Assembly (NCBI GenBank): GCA_013285855.1
Contig: JABDGW010000025.1
Span: forward strand, 1 to 38,722
Direction: 5' to 3'
Origin: Bacteroidota bacterium
Lineage (GTDB): Bacteria; Bacteroidota; Bacteroidia; Chitinophagales; Chitinophagaceae
DNA: 38,722 nucleotides
The position numbers and the translations under genes were made by a program. The notes beneath the pieces are model-generated. The model ran no database searches, was not told where the DNA came from, and saw nothing but the letters and a program-made list of their open reading frames with translations. This document shows, piece after piece, positions 1 to 7,761 of this stretch (position 1 is its first letter; every line of letters begins with the position of its first letter).

Positions 1-243
1 ATGTTCAAGCGCACTATTCAGCATTTCAAGAGCAAGTACAGCGCCGATACAAAGCAATACAAGTATCCATTCAAGCGCAGAAAGTTTTAGATAAAATCCC
101 GCTAATAAAACAAATGTTGAAATAGCCGCCTGTATTTTTCCGTTACGTTCTGTTTTAAAAAAATACTGAATGCCATTAAGCGCATTTATAAAAGTTTTAT
201 TAAGCGACTGCCTGTAAACAGAAGCAGAATTATTTGTAAGCAT
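1..243 (-). CDS. dgkA: Diacylglycerol kinase / undecaprenol kinase, C-terminus cut by window edge
   Basis: This is the first 81 codons of a small membrane kinase that phosphorylates diacylglycerol or undecaprenol to recycle lipid carriers at the inner membrane. The frame is open from ATG at 243 to the window edge with no stop. The family signature E-x-x-N-S-A-x-E is visible at residues 73-80 (EMLNSALE), matching E69..E76 of E. coli DgkA. It is preceded by two hydrophobic segments at about residues 39-54 and 58-75. An N-terminal stretch containing ALNGIQYFFKTERN matches the amphipathic start of the family. Family members are about 120 residues long, so roughly a third, including the last helix, lies outside the window. 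It starts 32 bp after the stop of the upstream two-helix protein and is probably cotranscribed with it. Confidence 0.88.
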   Translation of the reverse strand, partial: MLTNNSASVYRQSLNKTFINALNGIQYFFKTERNGKIQAAISTFVLLAGFYLKLSALEWILVLLCIGAVLALEMLNSALEH

Positions 244-275
244 GATATAATTTTTATTCTTCAAACTTGTCTTTG

Positions 276-833
276 TTATTTCTCGCTTCTTTTAAAATAT
301 AAGAGCAGCAAAAAATGAATTAGCAAAACAGCCATACACGCAACCCATGTAATCGCAATCATTTTTACAAGGTTACCTTCTCTTTCTTCTGTTTCTTTTA
401 ATGATCTGCCAACCGCAACAAAGCCTACGCCCGCAGCATCTACTTTTTCACACACTAAAGCCATTCTCACATTGCTTTGTGGCTGCCAGGTTAGTACGTC
501 TTCGTTATTATTATTTGTAAAATCGAAAATCCCCTGTGGTAGCTGAGGTAATTGCCCGTTAAGAAAGCCTGTTGATTGAACCGGTTTGCCACTCTTATCA
601 AATAATTCTGTAAAAACAGCAAGGCTTTGCGCAATATCAATTGTATCAGGAATAATTAACCGGTTTATGGATTTGCCTTTGCTTAAAGCGTTGCTTACAT
701 CTCTTGCAATTTGCAATTGCGTGTCATTTGCAGAAGAACGATGTGCCTGTTGTACTGACGCATAAACCAATAATATAATTGCAGTAATAATTATTGCTGC
801 TGCAATATGTGAGATGAATGATGCATATTTCAT
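276..833 (-). CDS. Two-helix membrane protein with an extracytoplasmic domain, unknown function
   Basis: I do not recognise a named family. The 185-residue protein has one hydrophobic helix at about residues 9-26, an extracytoplasmic region of about 125 residues, and a second helix at about 157-179, then a short basic end (YFKRSEK). This is the shape of the sensor half of a histidine kinase, but no HAMP, kinase or cyclase domain follows the second helix. The central domain contains FTELFDKSGKPVQSTG and a VGFVAVGRSLKE segment, reminiscent of extracytoplasmic ligand-binding domains. It sits upstream of dgkA with a 32-bp gap, so cotranscription is likely. A role as a periplasmic sensor partner is only an inference. 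Confidence 0.7.
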   Translation of the reverse strand: MKYASFISHIAAAIIITAIILLVYASVQQAHRSSANDTQLQIARDVSNALSKGKSINRLIIPDTIDIAQSLAVFTELFDKSGKPVQSTGFLNGQLPQLPQGIFDFTNNNNEDVLTWQPQSNVRMALVCEKVDAAGVGFVAVGRSLKETEEREGNLVKMIAITWVACMAVLLIHFLLLLYFKRSEK

Positions 834-940
834 AACGATTGGTTTTATAATTTGTAAACTGCTGCGGTTTCGGTAAGTAAAGTTATTTTTGCTTATATTA
901 AAAGTGCTTTGAAATCCAAAGTTTATTGATAAAAAAATAT

Positions 941-1240
941 TCAGTTCATATTCTTTATTATCTTTTCCAATGCATCAAGATGCGTGCGGAAAGCTTTTTC
1001 TCCTGTCTTTGTTGCTGAATAAAGAGTATTTGTTTTTCTGCCAATAAAACCTTTCTGAACTTTTATATACCCGTTTTCTTCCAGCGCTTTTATATGGCTG
1101 GCGAGATTTCCATCTGTTACATTTATTAACTCTTTCAAATCATTAAAATTTATGGATGCATTTACCATAAGCGCACTCATTATTCCCAAACGTATGCGGC
1201 TGTCAAATGTTTTATTCAGATTTTCTATCGGATTTTTCAT
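941..1240 (-). CDS. Small winged-helix transcriptional regulator (HTH_34 / MarR-ArsR-like)
   Basis: This 99-residue cytoplasmic DNA-binding protein consists of a single winged-helix domain. After a leader helix it shows the pattern FNDLKELINVTDGNLASHIK (about residues 32-51), a helix-turn-helix with the recognition helix around NLASHIKALEENGY. The wing is IKVQKGFIGRKTNTLYSATKTG, and a C-terminal helix follows. This is the architecture of the short 'winged helix DNA-binding domain' proteins common in Bacteroidota, which usually lack an effector domain. Its ATG at 1240 lies 11 bp after the stop of the membrane protein gene upstream, so the two form an operon. By analogy with such pairs it may regulate its own operon. 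No operator was identified. Confidence 0.85.
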   Translation of the reverse strand: MKNPIENLNKTFDSRIRLGIMSALMVNASINFNDLKELINVTDGNLASHIKALEENGYIKVQKGFIGRKTNTLYSATKTGEKAFRTHLDALEKIIKNMN

Positions 1241-1251
1241 TACTTGCTTCT

Positions 1252-1899
1252 TCAGTTCATTTCATATTTCCACCACATAAATACACCATACAATATATGC
1301 AGTATTCCAAAACCTGCAGCCCAGAAATATAAACCGTCTCCTATAAAAAATAGGTTTATTAATCCAAGTAAAATTTCGCCATAACCAAGATACCGCGTTT
1401 CAGGTAATGTATATTTACTGGCATTTAAAACACCTAAACCGTAAAATAGTAAACAGCCTGGCGCAACAAAACCTATGATGCCGTTATTAATTAATGCCAA
1501 TAAAAAAATTCCGCCGGCAACCATTGGTACAGTTACATTAATAAGAAGTCTTCGTGCTGTTGTTCCCCAAATTGGTGTATTGGTTTTTTTACTGCGCCGG
1601 TATGTGAAAATGAAGGAAGAGATTAAAGCTGTAATGAACGTGATAATTGCAATATTAAATAACCGACTGTACAAAAAATATGCTTGTGCAATTGTATCAG
1701 CGCCATGAAGTGAACGCCTTAAATTAACTGCTGACAAATCATAATCCTTAATCGTTTCATTGCTAAACCAGGCCCCGATGAGTGCACATATACCTGCAGA
1801 AATGCCGCTTAAACCACTCAGGCTTATAAATCGGCTGCTGCGTTCCATTATTTGTTTTATATCGTGAAGCTCGCTGGAAAGCTTTTCTGATTCATTCAT
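1252..1899 (-). CDS. Multi-pass membrane protein paired with a winged-helix regulator
   Basis: This 215-residue integral membrane protein has no named function that I recognise. A short charged N-terminus (MNESEKLSSELHDIKQIMERSSRF) precedes a first hydrophobic segment at about residues 26-45. Further segments lie at about 82-100, 121-140, 143-158 and two closely spaced ones from about 170 to 211, giving five or six helices. It is the first gene of a two-gene operon and the regulator follows after 11 bp. Such membrane-protein/winged-helix pairs recur in Bacteroidota. What the protein transports or senses cannot be read from the sequence. The start at 1899 is an ATG, and the hydrophobic segments do not begin until after the predicted cytoplasmic leader. 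Confidence 0.75.
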   Translation of the reverse strand: MNESEKLSSELHDIKQIMERSSRFISLSGLSGISAGICALIGAWFSNETIKDYDLSAVNLRRSLHGADTIAQAYFLYSRLFNIAIITFITALISSFIFTYRRSKKTNTPIWGTTARRLLINVTVPMVAGGIFLLALINNGIIGFVAPGCLLFYGLGVLNASKYTLPETRYLGYGEILLGLINLFFIGDGLYFWAAGFGILHILYGVFMWWKYEMN

Positions 1900-1987
1900 A
1901 AAAAAGCACTTTGAGTTGCAAAGTAACTGGTAAGTTTTATTCCTGCAAAATATTTTTTAAGTAAACCCATGATAATAACAATGGTTA

Positions 1988-3112
1988 TTACTGAAGCACT
2001 TCGCTTAATTTTTGTTCCAGTGCTTCGCCACGTAAACCTGAAGCAATTATTTTTCCCGAAGGATCAATTAATACATTAAAAGGAATCCCATCAAAATGGT
2101 AGGCTGTTACTGCAGCACTCGGAGATTGAAGATCGCTCATGTGCGTCCATGCAAGATGATCATCCTGTATGGCTTTAAGCCAGGCAGATTTATCATCGTC
2201 AAGCGAAACACCAAGTATGGCAAAATTTTTATTTTTAAATTTATTGTATGCAGCCACAACATTTGGATTTTCCTGCCTGCACGGGTTGCACCAGCTTGCC
2301 CAAAAATCAACCAGTAAATACTTTCCTTTAAAATTACTGATGCTGATGTTTTGCCCATTAGATCCAGGCATAGTTAGATCAGGCGCCTGCTGGTTAAGCA
2401 ACGCATAACTTTCATTTGCAGCAGCAGCCGGCTGTTGTGTAAACGAAGTTTTAAAAGAAGCAATGCCGGTGTGTTGTGGAAAGCGCTTAGCGGCATTTTG
2501 AACCAAAGAAGATAATTCCTGCGGGGCAATAGCGCCCTTTGCTCTGTCAATAACAAAACATATAGCGGCCGGATTTTTTGATCTGTTGATAAAGTTGCTT
2601 ATTACATCATCAAGATCGTTTAATTGCTTTGTGTACTGTAGCTGAAGATTTTTTTCAAGTAAAGTATCGGGCGTGCTTTGTTTTCCGGTTGAGTCAAGTT
2701 GAAAATAAGTTAGCGAAAGCATAGAATCCAATTGCCGGTAATTGCGGATGAATGTATATAACTCTTTTGTTGCATCAGACCCGCTTATTTCAGGATAATA
2801 AAACCCGGTAGGATCAAAATCAAGTTTAATCTTTTTTGCATCATTTACTAAAATAACTGCAGGGTTGTTTTTAAAAGCCACAACAAATAAATCCTGTTGT
2901 GCTGAAGTTCCCTTCAAAGTATAACTGCCATCTGAATTAATTTTAGCAGAATCAATATTTTTTGCATCAGGCGAAGAATAGGAAAGCTGTTTAAGATAAA
3001 CAGAATCTGAAGGCGGCTTTGTTATTTTTCCGCTTACGGTAAAACTTCCGTTTTCATTTTTGCATGCTGTAAAAAGTACAAATGCAAAAACGATGTACAA
3101 TGTGTTTTTCAT
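1988..3112 (-). CDS. TlpA-like thiol-disulfide lipoprotein with N-terminal DUF4369 domain
   Basis: A periplasm-facing lipoprotein of the TlpA/ResA type, expected to reduce or exchange disulfides in exported proteins. The signal peptide ends in a lipobox with lipidated Cys17 (LFTAC). Residues about 22-110 form a beta-rich DUF4369 domain (FTVSGKI...DSVYLKQLSY), followed by a helical linker. The AhpC/TSA-type thioredoxin fold starts near residue 243 (APDLTMPGSNGQNIS). The redox site is WCNPC with Cys275 and Cys278. The cis-Pro region is present as GIPFNVLIDPSGKI near the end. Length (374 aa) is normal for the DUF4369-TlpA fusion common in Bacteroidota. It stands alone, with 88 bp to the next gene downstream and 118 bp to gatB upstream. 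Confidence 0.93.
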   Translation of the reverse strand: MKNTLYIVFAFVLFTACKNENGSFTVSGKITKPPSDSVYLKQLSYSSPDAKNIDSAKINSDGSYTLKGTSAQQDLFVVAFKNNPAVILVNDAKKIKLDFDPTGFYYPEISGSDATKELYTFIRNYRQLDSMLSLTYFQLDSTGKQSTPDTLLEKNLQLQYTKQLNDLDDVISNFINRSKNPAAICFVIDRAKGAIAPQELSSLVQNAAKRFPQHTGIASFKTSFTQQPAAAANESYALLNQQAPDLTMPGSNGQNISISNFKGKYLLVDFWASWCNPCRQENPNVVAAYNKFKNKNFAILGVSLDDDKSAWLKAIQDDHLAWTHMSDLQSPSAAVTAYHFDGIPFNVLIDPSGKIIASGLRGEALEQKLSEVLQ

Positions 3113-3230
3113 GTGTATATTTTTATCTTTTTATTTGCCATATAGAATTCGCTACAAAAATTTTCATCGCAGTTTTTATAAATTACCCGAAAATTTTTAT
3201 GGCTCATTTCATTTTATAAATATTGATTCA

Positions 3231-4676
3231 TTAATTTAATTCCTGTTCAAATAAACTGGTTACAATTTTCGGGTCTGCTTTTCCTTTGCTTAATTTTTTT
3301 ACTTCGCCTACAAACAAACCCATCAAACCTTTTTTGCCCTTTTTATATTCTAAAACTTTATCAGGCATTTTATTTAATACAACAGTTACCCATTCTTTTA
3401 GTTCATCTGTATTTTTTGTTTGAGTAAGATGAAGCCGCTGTACAATATCATAAACACTTTCATTAATGTCCGCTATAACTGCAGGTAATAATTTTGATGA
3501 TGCATTCGAAAAACTTACTTCACCTTTTTCAACAATTTCAGCAATTGCTGCAAGCTTGTCTGCAGGAATATATTCTAAAGAAAATTGCTCATCGTTCATT
3601 AATTGTTTTACCGGGCCATTTATCCAGTTGGCAATAGCTTTATAATTCTTTGTATATTGAATTACTTTTTCAAAATAATCTGCAATTTCTTTTTCACTTG
3701 TTAATTGCGCAGCATCATATTCAGTTAAATCAAATTCTAATTGATATTTTTTGTACAACTGTTGCGGTAATGCAGGCAAATTATTTTTTATATTGATGAG
3801 ATAATCATCGCTCAAATTCAAAGGTGGCAGATCGGGTTCAGGAAAATAACGATAATCATTAGCTTCTTCTTTTTCACGGATGGCAAATGTTGTATCATTT
3901 GTTGCATCAAAACTTCTGGTTTGCTGAAATATCTTTTCTTCTTTTTCAAGCAGGTCAATCATGCGTTCAATCTCAAATTCAATTGCCTTTCTCACATTGC
4001 GTATCGAATTAAGATTTTTCACTTCAACCTTAGTTCCCAGCTTTGTTTCGCCCTTAAGCCGTATGGAAATATTTGCATCACAACGTAAACTGCCTTCTTC
4101 CATATTGCCATCGCATACATTTATCCATCGAACCAATTTTCTTAATTCAGTTACAAACAGCCCTGCTTCTTCAGCAGAATGCATACAAGGCTCTGTAACA
4201 ATTTCAATCAATGGCGTTCCTGCGCGGTTATAATCAATGTAACTGTAATTTTCATCAATATCATGAATACTCTTTCCCGCATCTTCTTCAAGATGTATAT
4301 GATGCAGTTGTATATTTCTTTTACCTGCTGCGGTTTTTATTGTAACAAAACCATTACCGCAAATTGGAACTGTGTGTTGTGAAGTTTGAAAACCTTTCGG
4401 CAAATCGGGATAGAAATAATGTTTGCGTGCAAAATAATTTTTTCGGTTAATGGTACAGTTGCAGGCGATGCCCATCATTACTGCATATTCAATTGCCTTC
4501 TTATTTGTTTTTGGTAATGTGCCGGGATGCGCCAGGGTAATTACGCTAACATTTTCATTAGGTGCGGCTCCGTAGGCATTCGCATCACTGCTGAATAATT
4601 TGCTTTTGGTTGATAACCGTGCATGCACCTCCAAACCAATTACTGCCTCATATTTATGCGATGCTTTATTACCCAT
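3231..4676 (-). CDS. gatB: Asp-tRNA(Asn)/Glu-tRNA(Gln) amidotransferase subunit B
   Basis: GatB is the kinase and tRNA-binding subunit of the GatCAB transamidosome, which converts misacylated Glu-tRNA(Gln) or Asp-tRNA(Asn) to the correct amide form. Family blocks are easy to see: YEAVIGLEVHARL at the N-terminus, KHYFYPDLPKGFQTSQ, CDANISIR, EVKNLNSIRNVRKA and NDYRYFPEPDLPPL. A C-terminal YqeY-like tail ends in KADPKIVTSLFEQEL. I chose the ATG at 4676 (481 aa) over an in-frame TTG at 4685. The TTG lies inside a perfect TAnnTTTG promoter element (TATTTTTG, 4690-4683) and the family begins right at this ATG. gatA and gatC are not in the window. An asnS gene is present, so GatCAB probably serves mainly Gln-tRNA here (inference). 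Confidence 0.97.
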   Translation of the reverse strand: MGNKASHKYEAVIGLEVHARLSTKSKLFSSDANAYGAAPNENVSVITLAHPGTLPKTNKKAIEYAVMMGIACNCTINRKNYFARKHYFYPDLPKGFQTSQHTVPICGNGFVTIKTAAGKRNIQLHHIHLEEDAGKSIHDIDENYSYIDYNRAGTPLIEIVTEPCMHSAEEAGLFVTELRKLVRWINVCDGNMEEGSLRCDANISIRLKGETKLGTKVEVKNLNSIRNVRKAIEFEIERMIDLLEKEEKIFQQTRSFDATNDTTFAIREKEEANDYRYFPEPDLPPLNLSDDYLINIKNNLPALPQQLYKKYQLEFDLTEYDAAQLTSEKEIADYFEKVIQYTKNYKAIANWINGPVKQLMNDEQFSLEYIPADKLAAIAEIVEKGEVSFSNASSKLLPAVIADINESVYDIVQRLHLTQTKNTDELKEWVTVVLNKMPDKVLEYKKGKKGLMGLFVGEVKKLSKGKADPKIVTSLFEQELN

Positions 4677-4682
4677 GGGCTG

Positions 4683-4690
4683 CAAAAATA
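4683..4690 (-). promoter_or_regulatory. Bacteroidota -7 element (TATTTTTG) of gatB
   Basis: On the minus strand TATTTTTG matches the Bacteroidota sigma-A -7 consensus TAnnTTTG exactly. It ends only 6 nt before the gatB ATG. If used, transcription would begin at or within a few bases of the start codon, giving a leaderless message. No strong -33 TTTG is obvious upstream, so this is a tentative call. Confidence 0.4.
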
Positions 4691-4879
4691 CGTTGTGTTT
4701 TATGGATTACTGTTAGACAGAACTTAAAACAGGGTTTACCTTTTAATCCAATCCTTCCGCAATTAATTTTGCGTTTTTACAAACCCAATTGAAAAGTTCA
4801 CAGAAATTGTGCACAGAATTGAAGTCTTATAAAAAATGGCTTAGTAAAATATAGTTTGGTTAAGAACAGAAATGAATAA

Positions 4880-6130
4880 TCACGTTTCTTTCTGTGGCGG
4901 TTTATTCCGGTTATTATTTTGCGGCGGCCTGTTTTGATTTGGTCTTTGTTGCGGTGGCTGTTGCCTGGGCCTGTTTTGATTTGAATGTTGCTGTTGATTT
5001 GGATTATTACCTCTTTGCTGCTTTTGTTTTTCCCTGTTACGTTGTGTTGTTTTTTCAAGATTGCCTAAAGTTAAATGGCCAACCACATCAACAAAGCTAT
5101 GTTCAGTTTCTTTTGAAGTAGTAAGTTCCACAGGTTGCAGGTCATCAGGTTTTACACCTTTTGCATTTAATTGTTTTATTTCTTTTACGCGGCGTATAGT
5201 TAAAGGGTAATGTTTTGCACCACCCTGTAATATGTACCACATCAAATTTTTAAAAATGTCTTTCTTAATTAAGATTGCTACACCTTTTGATGTCTCCAGC
5301 GTATCTGCATTATCAGGAAAATATTGCAACGCATCAAGATATGTGTCCAGCTCATAATTCAAACAACATTTTAATCTTCCGCATTGGCCGCTTAATTTGG
5401 TTTGATTAATAGAAAGATTTTGATAGCGCGCCGCTGTTGTGGTTACACTTTTAAAATCTGTAAGCCAGGTACTGCAACATAATTCTCTTCCGCAACTGCC
5501 AATGCCACCAACTTTTGCAGCACCCTGGCGAATGCCAACCTGCCGCATTTCAATTTTAAGCTTGAATTCAGCAGCATATTGCCTGATCAATTCACGGAAA
5601 TCAACACGGTCATCTGCGGTATAAAAAAAAGTGCCTTTCTTGCCGTCTGCCTGAATTTCCACTTCAATCAATTTCATACCCAGGTTTAAATTTTTGGCAA
5701 GGATGCGGCTTTTCATCAACGCTTCTTTTTCGCGGGCTTTATTTCTTTCAAACAATTCAAGATCTTTTTCGTTGCTCAGCCGTAAGATCTTCTTCATATC
5801 AACTGCAAACTCGCTGATATTTTTCTTCTTTAATTGCAGCCGCACCAGTTCGCCGGTAAGGCTTACTTCACCTACATCAAAACCGTTCACACCTTCCAGC
5901 GTAACCATATCGCCTTTCTCCAGATATTGCAGTGAGGCATTGCGGTAATAATCTTTCCGGCTTCCCTGGTTAAAACTTACTTCCACAATTTTACAGGCAC
6001 TTTCCGCATCACTTATTGGCAGGTTCCAAAGCCAGTCATGCACGTTCATACGGTTGCAACTGCCCGTATTGCAACTGCCATTGCTTTTACATCCGTTAGG
6101 TGTTCCCGTTCCGCAACTTCCACAGCCCAT
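4880..6130 (-). CDS. ricT: PSP1/RicT-family protein with Cys-rich N-terminus and Q/N/P-rich tail
   Basis: A homologue of B. subtilis RicT (YaaT), which binds an iron-sulfur cluster and, with RicA and RicF, affects RNase Y-dependent mRNA maturation and developmental phosphorelays. The PSP1 core (about residues 40-290) carries the two hallmark cysteine blocks GSCGRELCCSTWL and GQCGRLKCCLNYE. The N-terminus is extra cysteine-rich, with Cys3, 6, 14, 20 and 25, suggesting an additional metal site. From about residue 358 to the end the chain is low-complexity, rich in Asn, Gln, Arg and Pro, and likely disordered and possibly RNA-binding. It lies downstream of holB on the same strand, the same gene order as holB-yaaT in Bacillus. 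The ATG at 6130 is directly preceded by an AT-rich stretch ending TTTTTTGCG. RicA/RicF partners are not in this window. Confidence 0.93.
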   Translation of the reverse strand: MGCGSCGTGTPNGCKSNGSCNTGSCNRMNVHDWLWNLPISDAESACKIVEVSFNQGSRKDYYRNASLQYLEKGDMVTLEGVNGFDVGEVSLTGELVRLQLKKKNISEFAVDMKKILRLSNEKDLELFERNKAREKEALMKSRILAKNLNLGMKLIEVEIQADGKKGTFFYTADDRVDFRELIRQYAAEFKLKIEMRQVGIRQGAAKVGGIGSCGRELCCSTWLTDFKSVTTTAARYQNLSINQTKLSGQCGRLKCCLNYELDTYLDALQYFPDNADTLETSKGVAILIKKDIFKNLMWYILQGGAKHYPLTIRRVKEIKQLNAKGVKPDDLQPVELTTSKETEHSFVDVVGHLTLGNLEKTTQRNREKQKQQRGNNPNQQQHSNQNRPRQQPPQQRPNQNRPPQNNNRNKPPQKET

Positions 6131-6442
6131 CGCAAAAAATTAAAGTGAGTAAAAAATAAGAAGAATTATTTGGTGACCAACTTTAGTACAGGCATTAAAC
6201 TGCCGTTGCGTCGCAACACTGGAGCGATATGAACGCTGCTGAGCTTAAGTGATTATATTCAAATAACGTTTTCAAATGTTAGTAACGTTTGTATTTTAAA
6301 AAGCTCTTTGCAATTAAACACACAAGCTGAAATATTTTCTTCAGTACAAGTGTGCGACGCAAGGGACGATGCCCTTAGTTCCAAAGCCGACCTCAAAAAA
6401 TTCTTTCTTCACATGCTGCAAATATTAAAATTATGTACAGCG
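6131..6442. other. 312-bp spacer between holB and ricT, with an inverted repeat
   Basis: No convincing coding frame lies here. The segment is unusual in containing G/C-richer blocks within AT-rich surroundings. The blocks at 6203-6220 and 6349-6365 are near-perfect inverted copies of each other (CCGTTGCGTCGCAACACT against the reverse complement CCCTTGCGTCGCACACT), about 130 bp apart. Between them lie two copies of AACGTT (at about 6266 and 6284). The 3' end of the spacer carries the promoter region for ricT. The layout suggests a small non-coding mobile or REP/MITE-like element, but no target-site duplication could be confirmed by eye. Confidence 0.5.
6203..6365. repeat. Imperfect inverted repeat, possible REP/MITE-like element
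   Basis: Left arm 6203-6220 and right arm 6349-6365 share the core TTGCGTCGCA(A)CACT in opposite orientation with one base substitution and one indel. The core itself contains TGCGTCGCA, which is nearly self-complementary. The arms are too far apart to act as an ordinary terminator hairpin. Whether the repeat recurs elsewhere in the genome cannot be seen from this window; there is no further copy within it that I could find. Confidence 0.45.
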
Positions 6443-7660
6443 TTAATCGGTCAAAATTAAGGCATTGTTCTTAATGATATGATATAATTTGATGGTGAGT
6501 GCATGAAATAGCATTTTAGCATTAGCGTTGCGCTCAATGTAATAGATTGCTTTATTAAGCTCTGCAATAATTGCCTGCTGATGATTTATGGAAGCAATTT
6601 TATTCAGGCGTTCCGCGAAATCTTTTTCGTTTTCAGCAATGGAAACCGGGTTGTTGCCTGCAAAGCGAATACGAATGCTTTGCTGCAATAAATGAATAAA
6701 GTATAATAAAAACTGCTTTTGTTTTTCACGACCGAGCTTGTTTACTTCTTCAATCCATTTTACCTGGGCCGCCGGGCCGTTTTTTAAAGCGGCGTTCAGC
6801 CATTCGCGTAAAAGTGATTGCCAATCTTCAGACGCATTTTGCAATAACTGCAATGCTTCGCGGTAATTGCCCTGGGAGATGGCCGCGGTTTGTTGTGCTT
6901 TACCAGGTTCTGTATTTCCGCGTTTTATTAAAGCATTGGTAATATCGTTCGTTTCAAGCGTATTCAATTTTATTAACTGGCATCTGCTTAAAATAGTGGG
7001 CAGAATTAAATCTTCATTTTCTGCAACCAATATAAATAAGGTATTGGCGGGAGGTTCTTCAATAAGCTTTAATAATTTATTTCCTTCTTTGCCAAGATAT
7101 TCCGGCATCCACATTACTAAAATTTTATAAGGGCTTTCAAAGCTTTTCAAATTAAGTTTATGAATAATGTCGTTGCATTCTTCTGCCGTAATATTTCCCT
7201 GTTTGTTTTCAGCGCCGATGAACTGCAGCCAGTCATAAACATTGCCGTAAGCAAATTGCTGAATAAATTCACGCCATTCTTCAGCATAATCTGTACTAAC
7301 AGGTTTATCCCCTGGTTTTTTTGAAATAACAGGATAAGAAAAGTGAATGTCAGGGTGTATATAATTATTCGCTTTTGAAAATGCATCCTTTTTTTGCATA
7401 AATACATCGGCTTCATCAGCCGTTTTTGGAAATACCGGTTTTATTTCTTCAGCAGGTTCGCCAAATAAAGAGGGCCCTGCATTTTGTTTGGCTGATGACG
7501 GGAGCAGGCTTATGTATTGAGCAAATGCCAACGCCAGCGGCAAGGCCCCACTGCCTTCTTTACCCAAAAAAAGCAGGGCATGACTTAAACGGTTTTGCGC
7601 AACCATTTCCAGTAAATGGTGTTTTGTATTTTGCTGGCCAATTACATCTGCAAACAACAT
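6443..7660 (-). CDS. holB: DNA polymerase III clamp-loader subunit delta'
   Basis: The delta' subunit of the clamp loader, which opens and loads the beta sliding clamp at the replication fork. The AAA+ start is FADVIGQQNTKHHLLEMV. The P-loop region GKEGSGAL (Gly33-Leu40) lacks the Walker A lysine, consistent with delta' being the non-ATP-binding stator. The conserved block LLKLIEEPPANTLFILVAE (sensor region) and the LSRCQ motif (the arginine-finger 'SRC') are present. The four-cysteine zinc module of E. coli delta' is not seen. Length is 405 aa, within family range but with a long insertion around residues 65-130. ricT follows downstream as in many bacteria. murF diverges upstream, about 100 bp away. 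Confidence 0.93.
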   Translation of the reverse strand: MLFADVIGQQNTKHHLLEMVAQNRLSHALLFLGKEGSGALPLALAFAQYISLLPSSAKQNAGPSLFGEPAEEIKPVFPKTADEADVFMQKKDAFSKANNYIHPDIHFSYPVISKKPGDKPVSTDYAEEWREFIQQFAYGNVYDWLQFIGAENKQGNITAEECNDIIHKLNLKSFESPYKILVMWMPEYLGKEGNKLLKLIEEPPANTLFILVAENEDLILPTILSRCQLIKLNTLETNDITNALIKRGNTEPGKAQQTAAISQGNYREALQLLQNASEDWQSLLREWLNAALKNGPAAQVKWIEEVNKLGREKQKQFLLYFIHLLQQSIRIRFAGNNPVSIAENEKDFAERLNKIASINHQQAIIAELNKAIYYIERNANAKMLFHALTIKLYHIIKNNALILTD

Positions 7661-7682
7661 ATTGCGAAGGTAGGTTGAAGAA

Positions 7683-7717
7683 GTTTTAAGTTCCAGGTTT
7701 TAGATTTTAAGTTGTTT
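7683..7717. repeat. Degenerate heptamer tandem repeat
   Basis: Five consecutive 7-bp units lie in the holB/murF divergent spacer: GTTTTAA, GTTCCAG, GTTTTAG, ATTTTAA, GTTGTTT. The period of seven is clear for the first four units and decays in the fifth. It is non-coding and close to both promoters. Confidence 0.5.
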
Positions 7718-7761
7718 GATGATTGGCGATTCGCGTTATATCTTGCAGCAAACGATTTTAA

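Noticed and set aside
1475..1708. Plus-strand reading frame inside the membrane protein gene
   Set aside because: It is antisense to a better-supported gene and has no family-like features; likewise other frames opposite ricT, gatB and holB.
1973..1990. Perfect 7-bp hairpin TAATAAC/GTTATTA
   Set aside because: It is all A/T-rich with no T run on the transcribed side, and overlaps the stop of the TlpA-like gene; too weak to call a terminator.
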